This document shows, one piece after another, positions 20,914 through 29,119 of a stretch of 30,444 nucleotides of DNA (positions are counted from its first letter, which is position 1; each line of letters begins with the position of its first letter). The notes under the pieces were generated by a model that was given only the letters and a program-made list of their open reading frames with translations, was not told the DNA's origin and searched no databases. Source of the stretch: DASPOF01 sp035626155. GTDB taxonomy: Bacteria > Desulfobacterota > Binatia > Binatales > Binataceae. The stretch lies in the NCBI GenBank assembly GCA_035626155.1, contig DASPOF010000109.1, positions 1 through 30,444 of the forward strand. Direction: 5' to 3'. A program made the translations under genes and the position numbers.

Positions 20914-21324
20914 ATGGCGGCGCAAATCAGTCACATCGGAATCGTGGTTCGCAATCTCGATGCGGCCGTTAAACTCTGGTCGGAGAATTACGGGATGAAA
21001 GAGTTTGGCCGCCGCGACATCGCAGTCGAGGGAATCCGCAGCGCTTTCCTCTCCCAGCACGGAAAGCCCGGCGAGATGTTCATCGAGCTGATGGAGCCGA
21101 CCAACAAGGCCGACATGAACAACGCCGTGGCGCGCAGGCTTGCCCGGTCCGGCGAGGGCTTCTACCAGCTCGCCCTGCGAGTCGATGATATCGACGCCGT
21201 TGGAAAGTCCCTGACCGAGAAAGGTCTCACCCTGTACGATCGCGCGCCGGTCGGCGAGGGGGACAAGCATCGCTGGGTGGTGCATCCCAAGTCGTCGAAC
21301 GGCGTGCTGGTCGAGCTGCTCTGA
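20914..21324 (+). CDS. VOC-family protein, methylmalonyl-CoA epimerase-like
   Basis: A 136-aa vicinal-oxygen-chelate protein. ATG 20914 has AGGGAGG 5 bases upstream; the frame extends upstream but without homology. It aligns by eye with methylmalonyl-CoA epimerases: HIGIVVRNLDAAV at the N-terminus, MFIELMEP (55-62), a RVDDI block (89-93), and HPKSSNGVLVELL at the end. Epimerases use His, His and Glu as metal ligands. Here His7 and Glu134 are present, but the second His (HHIAL in the family) is Gln85 (YQLAL). The substrate may therefore differ, or Gln may serve as ligand. No mutase genes are nearby, so methylmalonyl-CoA is not confirmed. Confidence 0.82.
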   Translation: MAAQISHIGIVVRNLDAAVKLWSENYGMKEFGRRDIAVEGIRSAFLSQHGKPGEMFIELMEPTNKADMNNAVARRLARSGEGFYQLALRVDDIDAVGKSLTEKGLTLYDRAPVGEGDKHRWVVHPKSSNGVLVELL

Positions 21325-21369
21325 CGATTGCGTCCGCCGGGCGCTCGGCCGAGCCCGCGCGCAAGCACG

Positions 21370-22350
21370 ATGCCCAACTTAGCGGAAACGATCCTCGCGC
21401 CCGAACTCGAGGGCGGGAAGTGGGTGCACGGCGGCCCGGTCAGCATCGCCGCCCTTCGCGGCAAGGCGATCGTGCTGGTCGATTTCTGGGACTACACCTG
21501 CGTCAATTGCATCCGCACCTTGCCGTACGTCTCCGGCTGGCATCGGCGCTACCATCAGGACGGGCTCGTGATCGTCGGCGTACACGCGCCCGAATTCACG
21601 TTCGCGCGCGAGGGGCCGCACGTCAAAGCCGCGATCGACGGCTTCGATATCGAGTACCCGGTCGTGCTCGACAACGATTACGCGATCTGGCGGGCCTACT
21701 CGAATCGCTTCTGGCCCGCGAAATACCTGATCGATGCGAGGGGGCGGATTCGCTACTACCATTTCGGCGAGGGCGGCTACCACGAAACCGAAATCGCAAT
21801 CCAGGCCGCGCTCCGCGAACTCAATCCGTCGCTCGACCTGCCGCCGCCGATGGACCCGGTGCGCGACTCCGATCGGCCCGGCGCGGTCTGCTACCGCGTG
21901 ACCCCGGAGCTTTATCTCGGCTATGCGCGCGGGCTGTTCGGTAATCCCGAGGGCGCCGTGCACGACCGCCCGAATGAGTATAGCGATCCGGGCCGCCACG
22001 CCGAGGGCGCAGCCTATCTCGCAGGAACATGGCGCGTCGATCAGGAGAGCGCGCGCGCGGAGGCCGCGGACGCGGCGATCGCGCTGCGCTACACGGCCAA
22101 GGACGTGAATCTCGTGATGGCGCCGCCCGAGGGCGGCTCGGTGCGCGCCGAGATCGGGCTCGAGGACGGCCAGGAACCCGGCGATGATGTCCGCCATGAG
22201 AACGGCCGCGCGATCGTCACCGTCGATCGCGCCCGGATGTACAACCTGGTTGCGAACGATTCAGTCGCCCACGGATCGCTCACGCTCAAGGCGGAGCAGG
22301 CGGGGCTGAGCGCATACGCATTCACTTTCGTCTCCTGCGTAGTAAGCTGA
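21370..22350 (+). CDS. Thioredoxin-fold protein, DipZ C-domain-like
   Basis: A 326-aa thioredoxin-like protein with active site Cys44-Val-Asn-Cys47 in FWDYTCVNCIRTLPYV, the distinctive TCxNCxRT signature of the DipZ family. The peroxiredoxin/TlpA-like half (to ~165) contains VIVGVHAPEFTFARE, DNDYAIWRAYSN and YLIDARGRIRYYHFGEGGY. The C-terminal half (~180-326), starting near YRVTPELYLGYARG, is the beta-rich domain that follows thioredoxin in DipZ-like proteins. The usual DsbD-type membrane domain and a signal peptide are both absent, so it looks cytoplasmic and stand-alone. It could reduce disulfides or peroxides; the electron donor is unknown. It lies 45 bp behind the VOC gene. Confidence 0.87.
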   Translation: MPNLAETILAPELEGGKWVHGGPVSIAALRGKAIVLVDFWDYTCVNCIRTLPYVSGWHRRYHQDGLVIVGVHAPEFTFAREGPHVKAAIDGFDIEYPVVLDNDYAIWRAYSNRFWPAKYLIDARGRIRYYHFGEGGYHETEIAIQAALRELNPSLDLPPPMDPVRDSDRPGAVCYRVTPELYLGYARGLFGNPEGAVHDRPNEYSDPGRHAEGAAYLAGTWRVDQESARAEAADAAIALRYTAKDVNLVMAPPEGGSVRAEIGLEDGQEPGDDVRHENGRAIVTVDRARMYNLVANDSVAHGSLTLKAEQAGLSAYAFTFVSCVVS

Positions 22351-22387
22351 AAATGGCGCGCGCGCGGCGCGCCGGGACGGTATCAAC

Positions 22388-23188
22388 GTGAAAGAGCAGG
22401 ACAAGACGACGGCATCGGACAGCGAGATTCGCGATGCGGCGCGGATGATTCTCGCCGCGCACTATCCGATCGCGCTCACCGGCGCGGGGATGTCGGTCGA
22501 GAGCGGCATTCCGCCGTTTCGCGGGCCGGGCGGGCTGTGGACCAAGTACGGCGAGCCCCCGATGAACGGCTTCCAGCGGTTTCTCGCCGATCCCAAGAAG
22601 GCGTGGGAGGACCGCGTCAGCTCGCGCAGCAACGAACTGATGCAGCCGCTCAGCGTCGCCAAGCCCAATGCGGGCCATCTCGCGCTTGCCGAGCTCGAAC
22701 GGATGGGCGTGCTCCGCTTCGTCATCACGCAGAACATCGATGACCTCCATCGCCAGGCCGGCCAGAAGACGCTCGCCGAGATCCACGGCAACTGGAAGCT
22801 CATCCGATGCCTCGATTGCACGCGGCGGTTCAAGCGCGAAGAGATCACCCTCGAGGTGCTGCCGCCGAAGTGCCCGCAATGCGGCGGATTGCTCAAGAGC
22901 GATACCGTCTCGTTCGGCGAGCCGATTCCGGTGGATGTCCTCAACCAGTGCGCGAAGCACTCGGCGCGCGCCGACCTGGTAATCGTCGCCGGCACCTCCG
23001 CGACGGTCTATCCGGCCGCCGGATTCGCGCTCGAAGTGAAGCAGCGGGGCGGCGCGCTGATCGAGGTCAATCTCTACGAGTCTGAAATCACGAATTATTG
23101 CGACCTGAGCTTGCGCGGAACCTCGGCGGTCGTACTGCCGCGGCTGGTGAGCGCGATCGCCGAGATGCGCCGGGCCGCGATGTCGTAG
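22388..23188 (+). CDS. Sir2-family NAD-dependent protein deacylase
   Basis: A 266-aa sirtuin. GTG 22388 opens 37 bp behind the thioredoxin-like gene. The NAD site is GAGMSVESGIPPFRG (32-46), TQNID is at 114-118, the catalytic His is His133 in EIHG, and GTSATVYPAA is the second NAD loop. The zinc knuckle is Cys141-X2-Cys144 and Cys162-X2-Cys165. The usual GIPDFR is GIPPFR, a Pro for Asp change in a conserved loop that occurs in some bacterial members. It removes acyl groups from lysines, consuming NAD. Its last 94 bases overlap, tail to tail, the minus-strand glycosyltransferase. Confidence 0.93.
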   Translation: MKEQDKTTASDSEIRDAARMILAAHYPIALTGAGMSVESGIPPFRGPGGLWTKYGEPPMNGFQRFLADPKKAWEDRVSSRSNELMQPLSVAKPNAGHLALAELERMGVLRFVITQNIDDLHRQAGQKTLAEIHGNWKLIRCLDCTRRFKREEITLEVLPPKCPQCGGLLKSDTVSFGEPIPVDVLNQCAKHSARADLVIVAGTSATVYPAAGFALEVKQRGGALIEVNLYESEITNYCDLSLRGTSAVVLPRLVSAIAEMRRAAMS

Positions 23189-24993
23189 CGGTCCGGCCGC
23201 TCAAGCCGGGTTTCGATCGCGTCGGCGGGCGCCTTGCGCGGCGCGGCTGGCCCGCCGCGCCTGAGCAGCACCATCTCGCCCGTGCCGTCGAGCGATGCCG
23301 GGTTGCTCGTCAGCACGACGCTCAAGCTGGCGCGCTGGAGGAGCGGGATGCTCTCGTAGATCGCGCGCCAGCAGATCAGGTACTCGGGCAGGTCAGGATC
23401 GCCAAGCTTGACGATCGGGATATTCCGCCCGCTGTAAAACGCGACGTCGTAGTTGAGCGCATCGAGGTAGCCCGCGCGCTCCGATCCGATCTCGCTCATC
23501 GCATCGCGCGCGAATGGTTTCAGCGTAAGCGTGTTGGCGATCGCCGGGACGACAATCAGGTTCGCGGCGAGCGTCACGCAAGCCGCGGCGCCTGCCGTGA
23601 CCGCGATTATTCGCTGGAGCGATACCGGCCGTCGCGCGAGGTACAATCCGAGCCCCTCGCACGCGATCGGGAGCGCAAACGCGAGCACCCACTGCTGGCG
23701 CACCATCGAGCCGAGCCACGGGACGAAGCCCGGCGCCGAAATTCCGAACCGCTTCAACGCCTCGCCCATAGCAACCGGCGTGGCCACCAGCGCCGCGAGC
23801 GCGACCAGTCCGCCGACTCCAAGCGCGACCACCGCCGCCTCAGTCGCGACCGACAGCGCCGAAATCCACCGGCGAATCGCGTCGGGCCGCGCGATCGCGT
23901 CGGCCAGATAAACCGCGATCATGGTCGCGAGCGCCGGGTAGAGCGCGAGCAGGTAAACGCCCCGCTTGCTGCGTGCAAGATTGAAGAAGACCAGCACCAC
24001 CAGAAACCACGTGAGGATGTACGCGATGCGCGGGTTCATCGCGAGCGGCCGGCGCGATGCCTGCATCGCCATGATCCCCATCATGAACGTCCACGGCATG
24101 AAGCCGCCCAGCAGCGCCAGCTCGACGTACATGAAGGCATGCTCGTGGCCCTCGTGGAACGATGGGCTGCCGAAGAATCGCACCAGGTTCTCGGCGACGA
24201 TCTGCTTGCGCACGAACTCGGCCCCTCCGGTCCACGCCGCCGCCGCGTACCATCCGCCTCCGACCACCGCGACGATGATCGCTCCGCGCACCAGGCCGAG
24301 ACGGCGGATTATCCCCCATCGGCGCTCCACTACGATCCACGTCGCGCCCACCAGCGCAGGCAGCGCGAGTCCGACCGGCCCCTTCGCCAGCATCGCAAGC
24401 GCAATCGCGCCATAGAGAAGCATCCGGCGCCGCGTCAGCCCCTCGGCGATCGCGATGAACTCGAAGAAGGCGATTTCGAGAAAAAACGTGAGCGTCATAT
24501 CGACGCGCGAGCCGGTGGCCGCCTGCATGTACTGGAACGTCGTGCCCAGCATCACCGCCGCGATCAGCGCGGCGGTCTCATCGAAGAGTTTCCGGACATA
24601 GGCGTAGCAGACGAGAATCCCCGCGATCGCGAAGAGCGCCGACGGCGCCCGCACGGTGAATTCGCTTACTCCGCCGGCGGCGATCGAGACGAGCGCCGCG
24701 ATCCAATGCATCAGCAGCGGCTTGGACGGAATCTCGACCCCCGCGCGCATCGGCAGGATCACGCCGCCGCCGTGAACGATGTCGAACACGGTTACCGCCT
24801 CGCGCGGCTCGCCTTTCGTGTAAAGCGGATAGCCGCCGAGATTTACCAGGTAGAGTGCGATGCCGAGGGCGAGCAGCAGAGAGATTGCGACGCGCGGCGC
24901 GGCGGCGATCGCAAGCAGATTCGCGGGCGCGGCTGGCGCGGCGGGCGCGCCTGCCGGCTCGACATCGTGCGCAATCGATTCCTGCTCCGCCAT
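23095..24993 (-). CDS. ArnT-like (GT83/PMT) membrane glycosyltransferase
   Basis: A 632-aa GT-C enzyme that would transfer a sugar from a polyprenyl-phosphate carrier to an envelope acceptor. ATG 24993 follows a GGAG/AAGG purine stretch; TTG 24999 is a less likely start. After an Ala/Pro-rich N-tail, the first membrane helix leads to the catalytic loop YPLYTKGEPREAVTVFDIV, with Glu/Arg/Glu in the place of the family's acidic site, and then IPSKPLLMHWIAAL, like KPPLxYW in ArnT. About ten or more membrane helices follow, including LFAIAGILVCYAYVRKLFDE and MLAKGPVGLALPAL. A ~150-residue soluble tail ends the protein. The acceptor (lipid A, glycan or protein) cannot be told. The 3' end overlaps sir2 by 94 bases. 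Confidence 0.88.
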   Translation of the reverse strand: MAEQESIAHDVEPAGAPAAPAAPANLLAIAAAPRVAISLLLALGIALYLVNLGGYPLYTKGEPREAVTVFDIVHGGGVILPMRAGVEIPSKPLLMHWIAALVSIAAGGVSEFTVRAPSALFAIAGILVCYAYVRKLFDETAALIAAVMLGTTFQYMQAATGSRVDMTLTFFLEIAFFEFIAIAEGLTRRRMLLYGAIALAMLAKGPVGLALPALVGATWIVVERRWGIIRRLGLVRGAIIVAVVGGGWYAAAAWTGGAEFVRKQIVAENLVRFFGSPSFHEGHEHAFMYVELALLGGFMPWTFMMGIMAMQASRRPLAMNPRIAYILTWFLVVLVFFNLARSKRGVYLLALYPALATMIAVYLADAIARPDAIRRWISALSVATEAAVVALGVGGLVALAALVATPVAMGEALKRFGISAPGFVPWLGSMVRQQWVLAFALPIACEGLGLYLARRPVSLQRIIAVTAGAAACVTLAANLIVVPAIANTLTLKPFARDAMSEIGSERAGYLDALNYDVAFYSGRNIPIVKLGDPDLPEYLICWRAIYESIPLLQRASLSVVLTSNPASLDGTGEMVLLRRGGPAAPRKAPADAIETRLERPDRYDIAARRISAIALTSRGSTTAEVPRKLRSQ

Positions 24994-25161
24994 CTCCAAC
25001 CTTCGGGCGTGCGACTAACATACCGATGCGAGCATGCCCGCGCGAGGCTGCCTGCGCCGGCGCATTCGGCCGTCCAATTCACACGGGGGAAAAGCGGGAC
25101 GAGCCGCGGGCGCGCGCCTGCGGCTTATGCAGCGGACTTGGGACCGAGCAGGTGGCGGCGC

Positions 25162-25365
25162 TCAGTATTGCTTCGTCACGACCGCGCGCCCGGCATCGTC
25201 ATAGACATAGGTCTCGGCGGGATTCTCATCGCGAGTGCGCCGATGCGCTCCGTCGCAGAAGGGCTTGTTCTTGGAAAGCCCGCACGCGCAGATATGGATT
25301 GGCAGCGCGGTTCCCTCGGGAACCTCGTAGGGTACGCTCCTCTCGTGCTTCACGATTCGAGCCAT
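25162..25365 (-). CDS. Small CDGSH iron-sulfur protein
   Basis: A 67-aa protein with a single CDGSH motif: Cys26-X-Cys28 and PFCDGAH with Cys37 and His41, the exact 3Cys-1His ligand set for a redox-active [2Fe-2S] cluster. It has no signal peptide or membrane helix. GAGGAAG lies 6 bases upstream of ATG 25365. Stand-alone bacterial CDGSH proteins are thought to act in electron or cluster transfer. It is divergent from the HicB-like gene and shares no clear operon with its neighbours. The spacer 25000-25161 next to it shows nothing recognisable. Confidence 0.93.
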   Translation of the reverse strand: MARIVKHERSVPYEVPEGTALPIHICACGLSKNKPFCDGAHRRTRDENPAETYVYDDAGRAVVTKQY

Positions 25366-25545
25366 TGAGCTTCCTCGCTTTTATCCGCGGCGCCGAATCG
25401 AGGCGCGCGGTGGTGTCGAGCGTCACTAAAGACCACGCGCCGCGAACAGTCAATTGAGGTAATGCGCTCGCCCGCCGCGCGACGCCGCGGACCCGGGTCC
25501 CGGTTTCTCTACCGTAAGAGGAAGCTCGGTGGTAGGCTGAAGTTC

Positions 25546-25782
25546 ATGGCGGCGTTAACCGAATACCTCCACGCGGCGATGCGCCATGCCGAGTATGAGC
25601 GGCTGGACGACGGGAGTTGGTACGCGCACATACCGGGTCTGCCCGGTTTGTGGGCGAACGGCAAGAGCGTCGAGGATACACGCAACGATCTCTTTTCCGC
25701 GCTCGAAGACTGGCTCTACGTCAACGCATACATGGCGCAATTGAAGCTTCCCGAGTTCGACGGTTCATCCCTCCCTAAGTAG
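25546..25782 (+). CDS. HicB-like protein (solitary)
   Basis: ATG 25546 gives 78 aa. The segment AEYERLDDGSWYAHIPGLPG, then LWANGKSVEDTRNDLFSALE, is the partial RNase-H-like fold of HicB antitoxins (Y-x-x-L-D-D-G-x-W-x-A-x-I-P-x-L-x-G). There is no DNA-binding tail of the HTH or RHH type and no HicA-like toxin (short, with GSHxxY) on either side, so it looks solitary. It may be a remnant antitoxin, a regulator, or part of a widespread HicB-like housekeeping family. The ribosome-binding site is weak; an upstream in-frame extension lacks homology. The spacer 25783-25947 shows no further gene. Confidence 0.75.
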   Translation: MAALTEYLHAAMRHAEYERLDDGSWYAHIPGLPGLWANGKSVEDTRNDLFSALEDWLYVNAYMAQLKLPEFDGSSLPK

Positions 25783-25947
25783 TCCCGAAGACACAGGGCG
25801 TAGCGGCCCCGCTTCAATAAATTTCTGCATCGGCGGGCGCCGCCGCGGACCCGCAGCCGAGCGCGAGCGTTGCCTCGCGGACCGCGTTGTGTTGATTAGA
25901 CCCTGAGAACGCGGTGAGAAATGGAAGTCCCACGTGAGGCAGGCTCG

Positions 25948-27468
25948 ATGAGTTCGCCGGAGCTTGAGGGGTCCCCCGGCTTGCGCATCGCGGGCGAGCC
26001 GCCGCCCGAGCGCGCTTACGAATCCTGGATGCCGGACCGGCTAAGCGCGAGCATCGTTGGCCTCGCCTTGGCGATTGGCGCGTGCCTTCGCTTTTACCGG
26101 CTCGGCGCCTACGAGCTGACCGCCGACGAGGCGCAGTCCTGGTACGCGGCCGCGGCTCCCACCCTTGGCTACGTTGTGAGGGTGGCCTTGGTGCTGAACC
26201 CCGGAAAGCTCGGGCTCCACGAGCTAGCCCTTCATTTCTGGATACTCGCCTTCGGAGAAAGCGTTGTCTCGATGCGGGCTTTGTCCGCAATCCTGGGCGT
26301 GCTCTGCATACAGTTAGTCTTCGCGGTCGCTCGCGAATTGCTCGAATTGAACGTGCCGTCTCCTTCCGGATTGCCCCACGACGAGGCCAACCGGATAGCG
26401 GCGGTTAGCGCGTTGATCTTCGCCCTGTGCCTCCCGGCGATTCACTATTCGCGCGAAGCCCGGCTGTATCCCCTAATCCTGGCCCTCACATTGGCCCAAG
26501 TGTGGTGTTTCATCCGTGCTGCCCGATTCGGCCGTCTTCTCCACCTGCTCGGGGCGGCTTGCCTGTCCTTCCCGTTAGTGGCGGCCAACCTCGCCAACGT
26601 TGCGGTTTTGGCCGCGGAAGGCGCATGGTTGCTCGGCTTGTTCAGGCGCAGTGGCTGGAGACCAACATCGCCGCTCTCGCGCCGCGCCTGGAACCTGGCG
26701 GGTTCGCTCATTCCGGGCGTGGCCACCATGGAGCTGATGGTGGTGACGGATCCGTCGGGCGTTTATTGGGCAACCCACTTACCTTTTCAACGGGCTGGCG
26801 CCGTCTCATTTATGCAGATGGCCCGCATGGCTCCCCTGAATGCCATGTGCGTGCTGGCAATCGGGCTCGCTGCATGGGGAACAATTCGTGGCTGGCGCCA
26901 GGCGCGAGCGGCAATTTGGCTGGCCTTGCTCTGGATGTGGCTGCCGGTGGTAATACTTTCGTTGTCCCTCCGCGCCCTTGGTCCCTTGTTCCTTATAATT
27001 CTGTCTTTCTGGTTTCCGAACTTCCTCCAACGTTACGTGCTCACATGCATCGTTCCATTTTGTATTCTGATCGCGCTCGGCGTCTGGCGGATCAGGCCGA
27101 ATGCGATTCGGCTTGGCGCTGTCGCGTTGCTGGCCGGTCTGGCCTTGGCCCGAATACCCTCGTATTACGCCTCACCCGGGGAAGGCGTACGCGAGTGGGG
27201 TATTCAATGGCGCGAGGCTGCTGCGTTCGCAGCGTCCGAGGCCGAGGCGGGGCGGCCAATTTCGGTGCACCCGGACTATTGCAAGTATGTAGTGAAGTAC
27301 TACGCTCGCAACAGCACGATCGTGCCGCCGCCTAGTACAGATGCGCATCTGATTATAGTCGCAAACTACGCGGGTGATCTCAGTGACCCGGATGTTCCCC
27401 TGCTTCGTGGAGAGTATCTGCGCGATGTCACCCGCCTTGAAGGAGTCTCCGTGTGGTCGGACCGCTGA
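25948..27468 (+). CDS. GT-C membrane glycosyltransferase A (tandem copy 1)
   Basis: ATG 25948 (MSSPELEG) is chosen because the second copy starts with the same MSSPE; ATG 25921 is possible. It has 506 aa. After a ~35-residue cytoplasmic tail and a first membrane helix comes the acidic loop YELTADEAQSWYAAAAPTLG; Asp-Glu here is the catalytic motif of PMT/ArnT-type (GT39-like) enzymes using polyprenyl-phosphate sugars. IHYSREARLYPLILAL is another family block, with Arg/Glu after the third or fourth helix. About ten membrane helices follow, then a ~80-residue soluble C-domain (WREAAAFAASEAEAGRPISV). Probable role: envelope or exopolysaccharide glycosylation. Residues 18-53 are almost identical at DNA level to copy 2. 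Confidence 0.87.
   Translation: MSSPELEGSPGLRIAGEPPPERAYESWMPDRLSASIVGLALAIGACLRFYRLGAYELTADEAQSWYAAAAPTLGYVVRVALVLNPGKLGLHELALHFWILAFGESVVSMRALSAILGVLCIQLVFAVARELLELNVPSPSGLPHDEANRIAAVSALIFALCLPAIHYSREARLYPLILALTLAQVWCFIRAARFGRLLHLLGAACLSFPLVAANLANVAVLAAEGAWLLGLFRRSGWRPTSPLSRRAWNLAGSLIPGVATMELMVVTDPSGVYWATHLPFQRAGAVSFMQMARMAPLNAMCVLAIGLAAWGTIRGWRQARAAIWLALLWMWLPVVILSLSLRALGPLFLIILSFWFPNFLQRYVLTCIVPFCILIALGVWRIRPNAIRLGAVALLAGLALARIPSYYASPGEGVREWGIQWREAAAFAASEAEAGRPISVHPDYCKYVVKYYARNSTIVPPPSTDAHLIIVANYAGDLSDPDVPLLRGEYLRDVTRLEGVSVWSDR
26001..26107 (+). repeat. Near-identical block, copy 1 (partner 27625-27731)
   Basis: 107 bp differ from 27625-27731 at one position (26068 T against C), including all third codon positions. 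Downstream the two genes differ at many synonymous and non-synonymous sites. This points to recent gene conversion or recombination limited to the 5' end. Confidence 0.8.
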
Positions 27469-27498
27469 GCAAGGTTTCAGGCGGCTGCGGCAGCGCAG

Positions 27499-27561
27499 GT
27501 GAGGGCGCTAGCAATGTTGCGTGAAAATCAATTCCTCCCCGCCACGCCGCGGAGCGGTTAG
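27499..27561 (+). pseudogene. Fossil start of a glycosyltransferase gene between the tandem copies
   Basis: Behind copy 1 the sequence GTGAGGGCGCTAGCAATG opens a 16-codon frame (27514-27561, MLRENQFLPATPRSG). Behind copy 2 the matching GCGAGGGCACCAGCAATG opens the real third gene (MVNENRFASGP, from 29120). The similarity covers the ribosome-binding region and the first codons, then stops. It is best read as the end of the duplicated unit: the duplication took copy 1 plus the beginning of the next gene. Confidence 0.45.
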
Positions 27562-27571
27562 GTATCCATTG

Positions 27572-29089
27572 ATGAGTTCGCCGGAGCCTGAATATTCCCC
27601 CGGCTCGCGCATCGCGGGCGAGCTGCCGCCCGAGCGCGCTTACGAATCCTGGATGCCGGACCGGCTAAGCGCGAGCATCGTTGGCCTCGCCCTGGCGATT
27701 GGCGCGTGCCTTCGCTTTTACCGGCTCGGCGGCTATGAGCTGACCGCCGACGAGGCGGCATCGTGGTATGCGGCCGCGGCTCCCACCGTGAGTTACGTGG
27801 TGAGAGTGGGGTTCAAAACGAACGCTGGCAAACTCTCGCTGCATGACCTCGCGCTGCATTTCTGGATACTCGCCTTCGGTGACAGCGTTATCTCGATGCG
27901 GGTGATGTCCGTAGTTCTGGGCCTCGTGGCTATACTGCTCATCTTTGTCCTGGCTCGCGAATTGCTCGAATTCGATGTGTTCTCTTCCGGATTGCCACGA
28001 GAAGATACCAATCGGATCGCGGCGCTCAGCGCTTTGATCTTCGCGCTGAGCCTCCCTGCGATTCACTATTCGCGCGAAGCGCGGATGTATAGCCTGGTGC
28101 TGGGCTTGGCAATGGCCCAGGCCTGGTTTTTCCTGCGGGCCGTCCGCTTTGGCCGTCCGGCCGACCTGATCGGTGCCGGGTTCCTGGCATTCTTGTCGGT
28201 TGCGGCCAGTATGATCGCCGGCGCGGTTCTAATCGTCGAGTGGTTTTGGCTTCTCGCCCTGCTCTGGCAGGACGGTTGGAAACCGGGGTCGCCGTTCTTG
28301 CGCCGCGCTCTGGCGTCGATGGCTTCGCTCATTCCGGGCGCGGCCGCCGCGGGGCTCTCAATCCTGAACAATCCTTTCGGAATGGCCGTCATAAGCCAGC
28401 AGTCGTGGCAGCGCAACGGCGTGACTACATTTTTCCAGGCCGCCCGCACGGCCCCTCTGAGCGCAATGTGTCTGCTGACTATCGGGCTCGCGGTATGGGG
28501 AATAATTCGCACCTGGCGGGAGTCGCGAACTGTGATTTGGTTGACGCTGCTCTGGATGTGGCTGCCCGTCGTCTTGCTTGCGTGCTCACTTCGTGGTGTT
28601 GCGGCGCTGCTTCTCATCATCCTGTCTTTCTGGATTCCGAACTTCCTCCAGCGCTACGTGCTGACGTGTCTGATTCCGTTCTCGATTCTGATTGCGATGG
28701 GCATTTGGCGCATACGGCCGAATGCGATTCGGCTGGCCGTTCTCGCGCTGTTTGTCGGTCTAGCCCTGGCTCGGGCCACCTCATACTATGGGTCGCAGGA
28801 TGAGGGGATGGGAGAGTGGGGTATCCAGTGGCGGGAGGCGGCTGCCTTTGCGGCCTCCGAAAGCGACGCTGGACGGCCAGTCGCTGTATATCCAGAACTG
28901 TGCGAATTCGTAGTGCTCTATTATGCTCGCAATTGCACGAGCGTGCGCGCGTTCACTGAGGGCGCGCACTTGCTAATAGTCAGACGCGATTTCGGCGGCC
29001 CCGATAACCGCGACCTTCCGGTACTGCGATGGGCTTATCCCCGCAATGTCGCACGCCTTAACGGGGTCTCCGTGTGGGCCGACCGCTAG
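27572..29089 (+). CDS. GT-C membrane glycosyltransferase B (tandem copy 2)
   Basis: A 505-aa paralogue of the preceding gene, starting at ATG 27572 (MSSPEPEY). It has the same architecture: cytoplasmic tail, helix 1, acidic loop YELTADEAASWYAAAAPTVS with Asp-Glu, LHFWILAFGDSVISMRVMS, IHYSREARMYSLVLGL, many membrane helices including RYVLTCLIPFSILIAMGIWR, and a soluble C-domain (GIQWREAAAFAASESDAGRP). Differences from copy 1 concentrate in the middle and in the C-terminal domain, which may reflect another sugar or acceptor. A gap of 103 bp from copy 1 holds only the fossil start described above. Copies 1 and 2 and the next gene likely form one operon. Confidence 0.87.
   Translation: MSSPEPEYSPGSRIAGELPPERAYESWMPDRLSASIVGLALAIGACLRFYRLGGYELTADEAASWYAAAAPTVSYVVRVGFKTNAGKLSLHDLALHFWILAFGDSVISMRVMSVVLGLVAILLIFVLARELLEFDVFSSGLPREDTNRIAALSALIFALSLPAIHYSREARMYSLVLGLAMAQAWFFLRAVRFGRPADLIGAGFLAFLSVAASMIAGAVLIVEWFWLLALLWQDGWKPGSPFLRRALASMASLIPGAAAAGLSILNNPFGMAVISQQSWQRNGVTTFFQAARTAPLSAMCLLTIGLAVWGIIRTWRESRTVIWLTLLWMWLPVVLLACSLRGVAALLLIILSFWIPNFLQRYVLTCLIPFSILIAMGIWRIRPNAIRLAVLALFVGLALARATSYYGSQDEGMGEWGIQWREAAAFAASESDAGRPVAVYPELCEFVVLYYARNCTSVRAFTEGAHLLIVRRDFGGPDNRDLPVLRWAYPRNVARLNGVSVWADR
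27625..27731 (+). repeat. Near-identical block, copy 2 (partner 26001-26107)
   Basis: Second copy of the 107-bp block; see 26001-26107. It covers the end of the cytoplasmic tail and the whole first membrane helix, stopping just before the catalytic loop. Confidence 0.8.
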
Positions 29090-29119
29090 CTGCGGTTTAG
29101 AAGGGCGAGGGCACCAGCA

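Noticed and set aside
23098..25368. Plus-strand open frame of 756 codons opposite the ArnT-like gene.
   Set aside because: It is very rich in Arg, His, Asp and Glu without any domain, and mirrors the GC-rich codons of the real glycosyltransferase and CDGSH genes.
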